A stretch of DNA of 64,000 bases. It comes from Zavarzinella sp. (lineage in GTDB: Bacteria > Planctomycetota > Planctomycetia > Gemmatales > Gemmataceae). Position numbers and translations under genes: made by a program. Positions 63,462-64,000 of this stretch are shown piece after piece. How positions within the stretch are numbered: the first letter of the stretch is position 1; each line of letters begins with the position of its first letter. The notes under the pieces are model-generated. The model was not told where the DNA came from. It saw nothing but the letters and a program-made list of their open reading frames with translations, and searched no databases. The stretch lies in contig JAWKTI010000004.1 of the NCBI GenBank assembly GCA_041399155.1, forward strand, positions 558,001 through 622,000, given 5' to 3'.

Positions 63462-64000
63462 ATGCTTAGGAAAATGTTTTTGCGATTGGCACCTGTGTTT
63501 CTGGTGTTGATCATTGCTCCCAACGTACAGGGGGCGTTTTGCGGGTTATGTTCTTATTCTGGGGCAGCAGCCACCTGCGCTGACCCATGCGAAATGCCCA
63601 AAGTGCAGTATCGCATCCGCTACGAACCGGTGTACGAGACGTGCACCGAGGTACGGCAACGACCTGTCTATCAGACGGTGATGGAACAGGAAACTTACAC
63701 AGTGATGCGGCCTGTTTACGAACAGCACGTCAAAGAACACCGTTACACCGTTTGCAAGCCCGTCGTCGAACACTACGATGTGCAGCAAACTTACACGGTG
63801 ATGAAGCCTGTTTACGAACAACATGTTCGTGAACATCGCTATACCGTTCACCGGCCGATGGTGCAGGAATACCAGGTGGCCATTCCTTACACTACTTACC
63901 GTAAAGAGTATGAGCACCACGTCAAGGAAGTGCCATACACGGTGCATCGACCAATGGTGAAGGAATACCAGGTGGCTATTCCTTACACCACCTACCGTAA
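63462..64000 (+). CDS. YTV-repeat cell-wall protein, 5' part
   Basis: The ATG at 63462 opens a frame that runs off the right edge. A signal peptide (LAPVFLVLIIAPNVQGAF) is followed by a Cys-rich turn (CGLCSYSGAAATCADPCEMP) and then the repeats: ETYTVMRPVYEQHVKEHRYT, QTYTVMKPVYEQHVREHRYT and HRPMVQEYQVAIPYTTYRKE, which continue in the next copy. YTV proteins are known as abundant cysteine-containing cell-wall proteins of planctomycetes. The copies are near-identical and probably form a beta-array in the cell envelope. Length and end are unknown. Confidence 0.9.
   Translation, partial: MLRKMFLRLAPVFLVLIIAPNVQGAFCGLCSYSGAAATCADPCEMPKVQYRIRYEPVYETCTEVRQRPVYQTVMEQETYTVMRPVYEQHVKEHRYTVCKPVVEHYDVQQTYTVMKPVYEQHVREHRYTVHRPMVQEYQVAIPYTTYRKEYEHHVKEVPYTVHRPMVKEYQVAIPYTTYR

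Overview
The window reads as chromosome from a planctomycete, most likely Gemmataceae-like, with moderate GC (a little over 50% by eye). The evidence is a set of lineage-typical families: a DUF1501 / DUF1549-DUF1553 pair (42744-46625), a YTV-repeat cell-wall protein (63462 to the right edge), an NPCBM-domain secreted protein, a very large TPR protein, a TPR protein ending in two RNA polymerase alpha-CTD-like modules, an NHL propeller, a proline-rich OstA-like protein and a kinase followed by a SUMF1-like protein. Genes are short operons on both strands. One tRNA (Arg, CCG) is present at 8321.

Layout. 1-4075: end of a DJ-1/PfpI protein, a small membrane protein, and a minus-strand operon of HemW-like radical SAM protein, GcvH-like lipoyl carrier and ferredoxin. 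4544-5944: a lone SIR2-domain protein, a probable anti-phage effector, with a perfect dyad upstream. 6226-12102: envelope lipoproteins, the NPCBM protein, the tRNA, a secreted protein/lipoprotein pair and a GT87-type glycosyltransferase. 12522-15475: a three-gene DevCAB-like exporter. 15671-22560: secreted enzymes and envelope proteins (M19 dipeptidase, CE1-like esterase, PEGA lipoprotein, NHL propeller, thioredoxin-like lipoprotein). 22734-26213: core metabolism, M24 peptidase - accB - accC plus a small conserved gene. 26427-34542: TPR lipoprotein, a REP-like palindrome cluster over a gene remnant, and a 1958-residue TPR protein. 34734-35945: trpB.

36030-38075 is a decayed toxin/immunity locus: a pretoxin-HINT fragment, two paralogous immunity-like genes of identical length, and three copies of a flanking segment holding the 3' end of an unrelated minus-strand gene. 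38113-46625 returns to housekeeping and lineage-typical genes. 46898-50913 is a second accessory island: fragments of a methyltransferase and a TPR protein, an AT-rich leucine-rich-repeat gene and a 5'-short Rhs gene with an AT-rich variable C-terminus, bounded by copies of a two-hairpin palindromic repeat. A 40-bp repeat is shared between the two islands.

50969-64000: D-2-hydroxyacid dehydrogenase, the proline-rich OstA-like protein, a GC-rich, compositionally mosaic kinase/SUMF1 operon, a small membrane protein, a VapBC-type toxin-antitoxin pair with a frameshifted toxin lying between a gene and a decayed duplicate of that gene's 3' end, a three-gene coupled operon (conserved hypothetical, D-aminoacylase-like amidohydrolase, THUMP-like methyltransferase) and the YTV protein. 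The most unusual material is in the two toxin islands, the SIR2 locus, the VapBC insertion and the mosaic kinase. All calls come from reading the sequence; none has been checked against a database.
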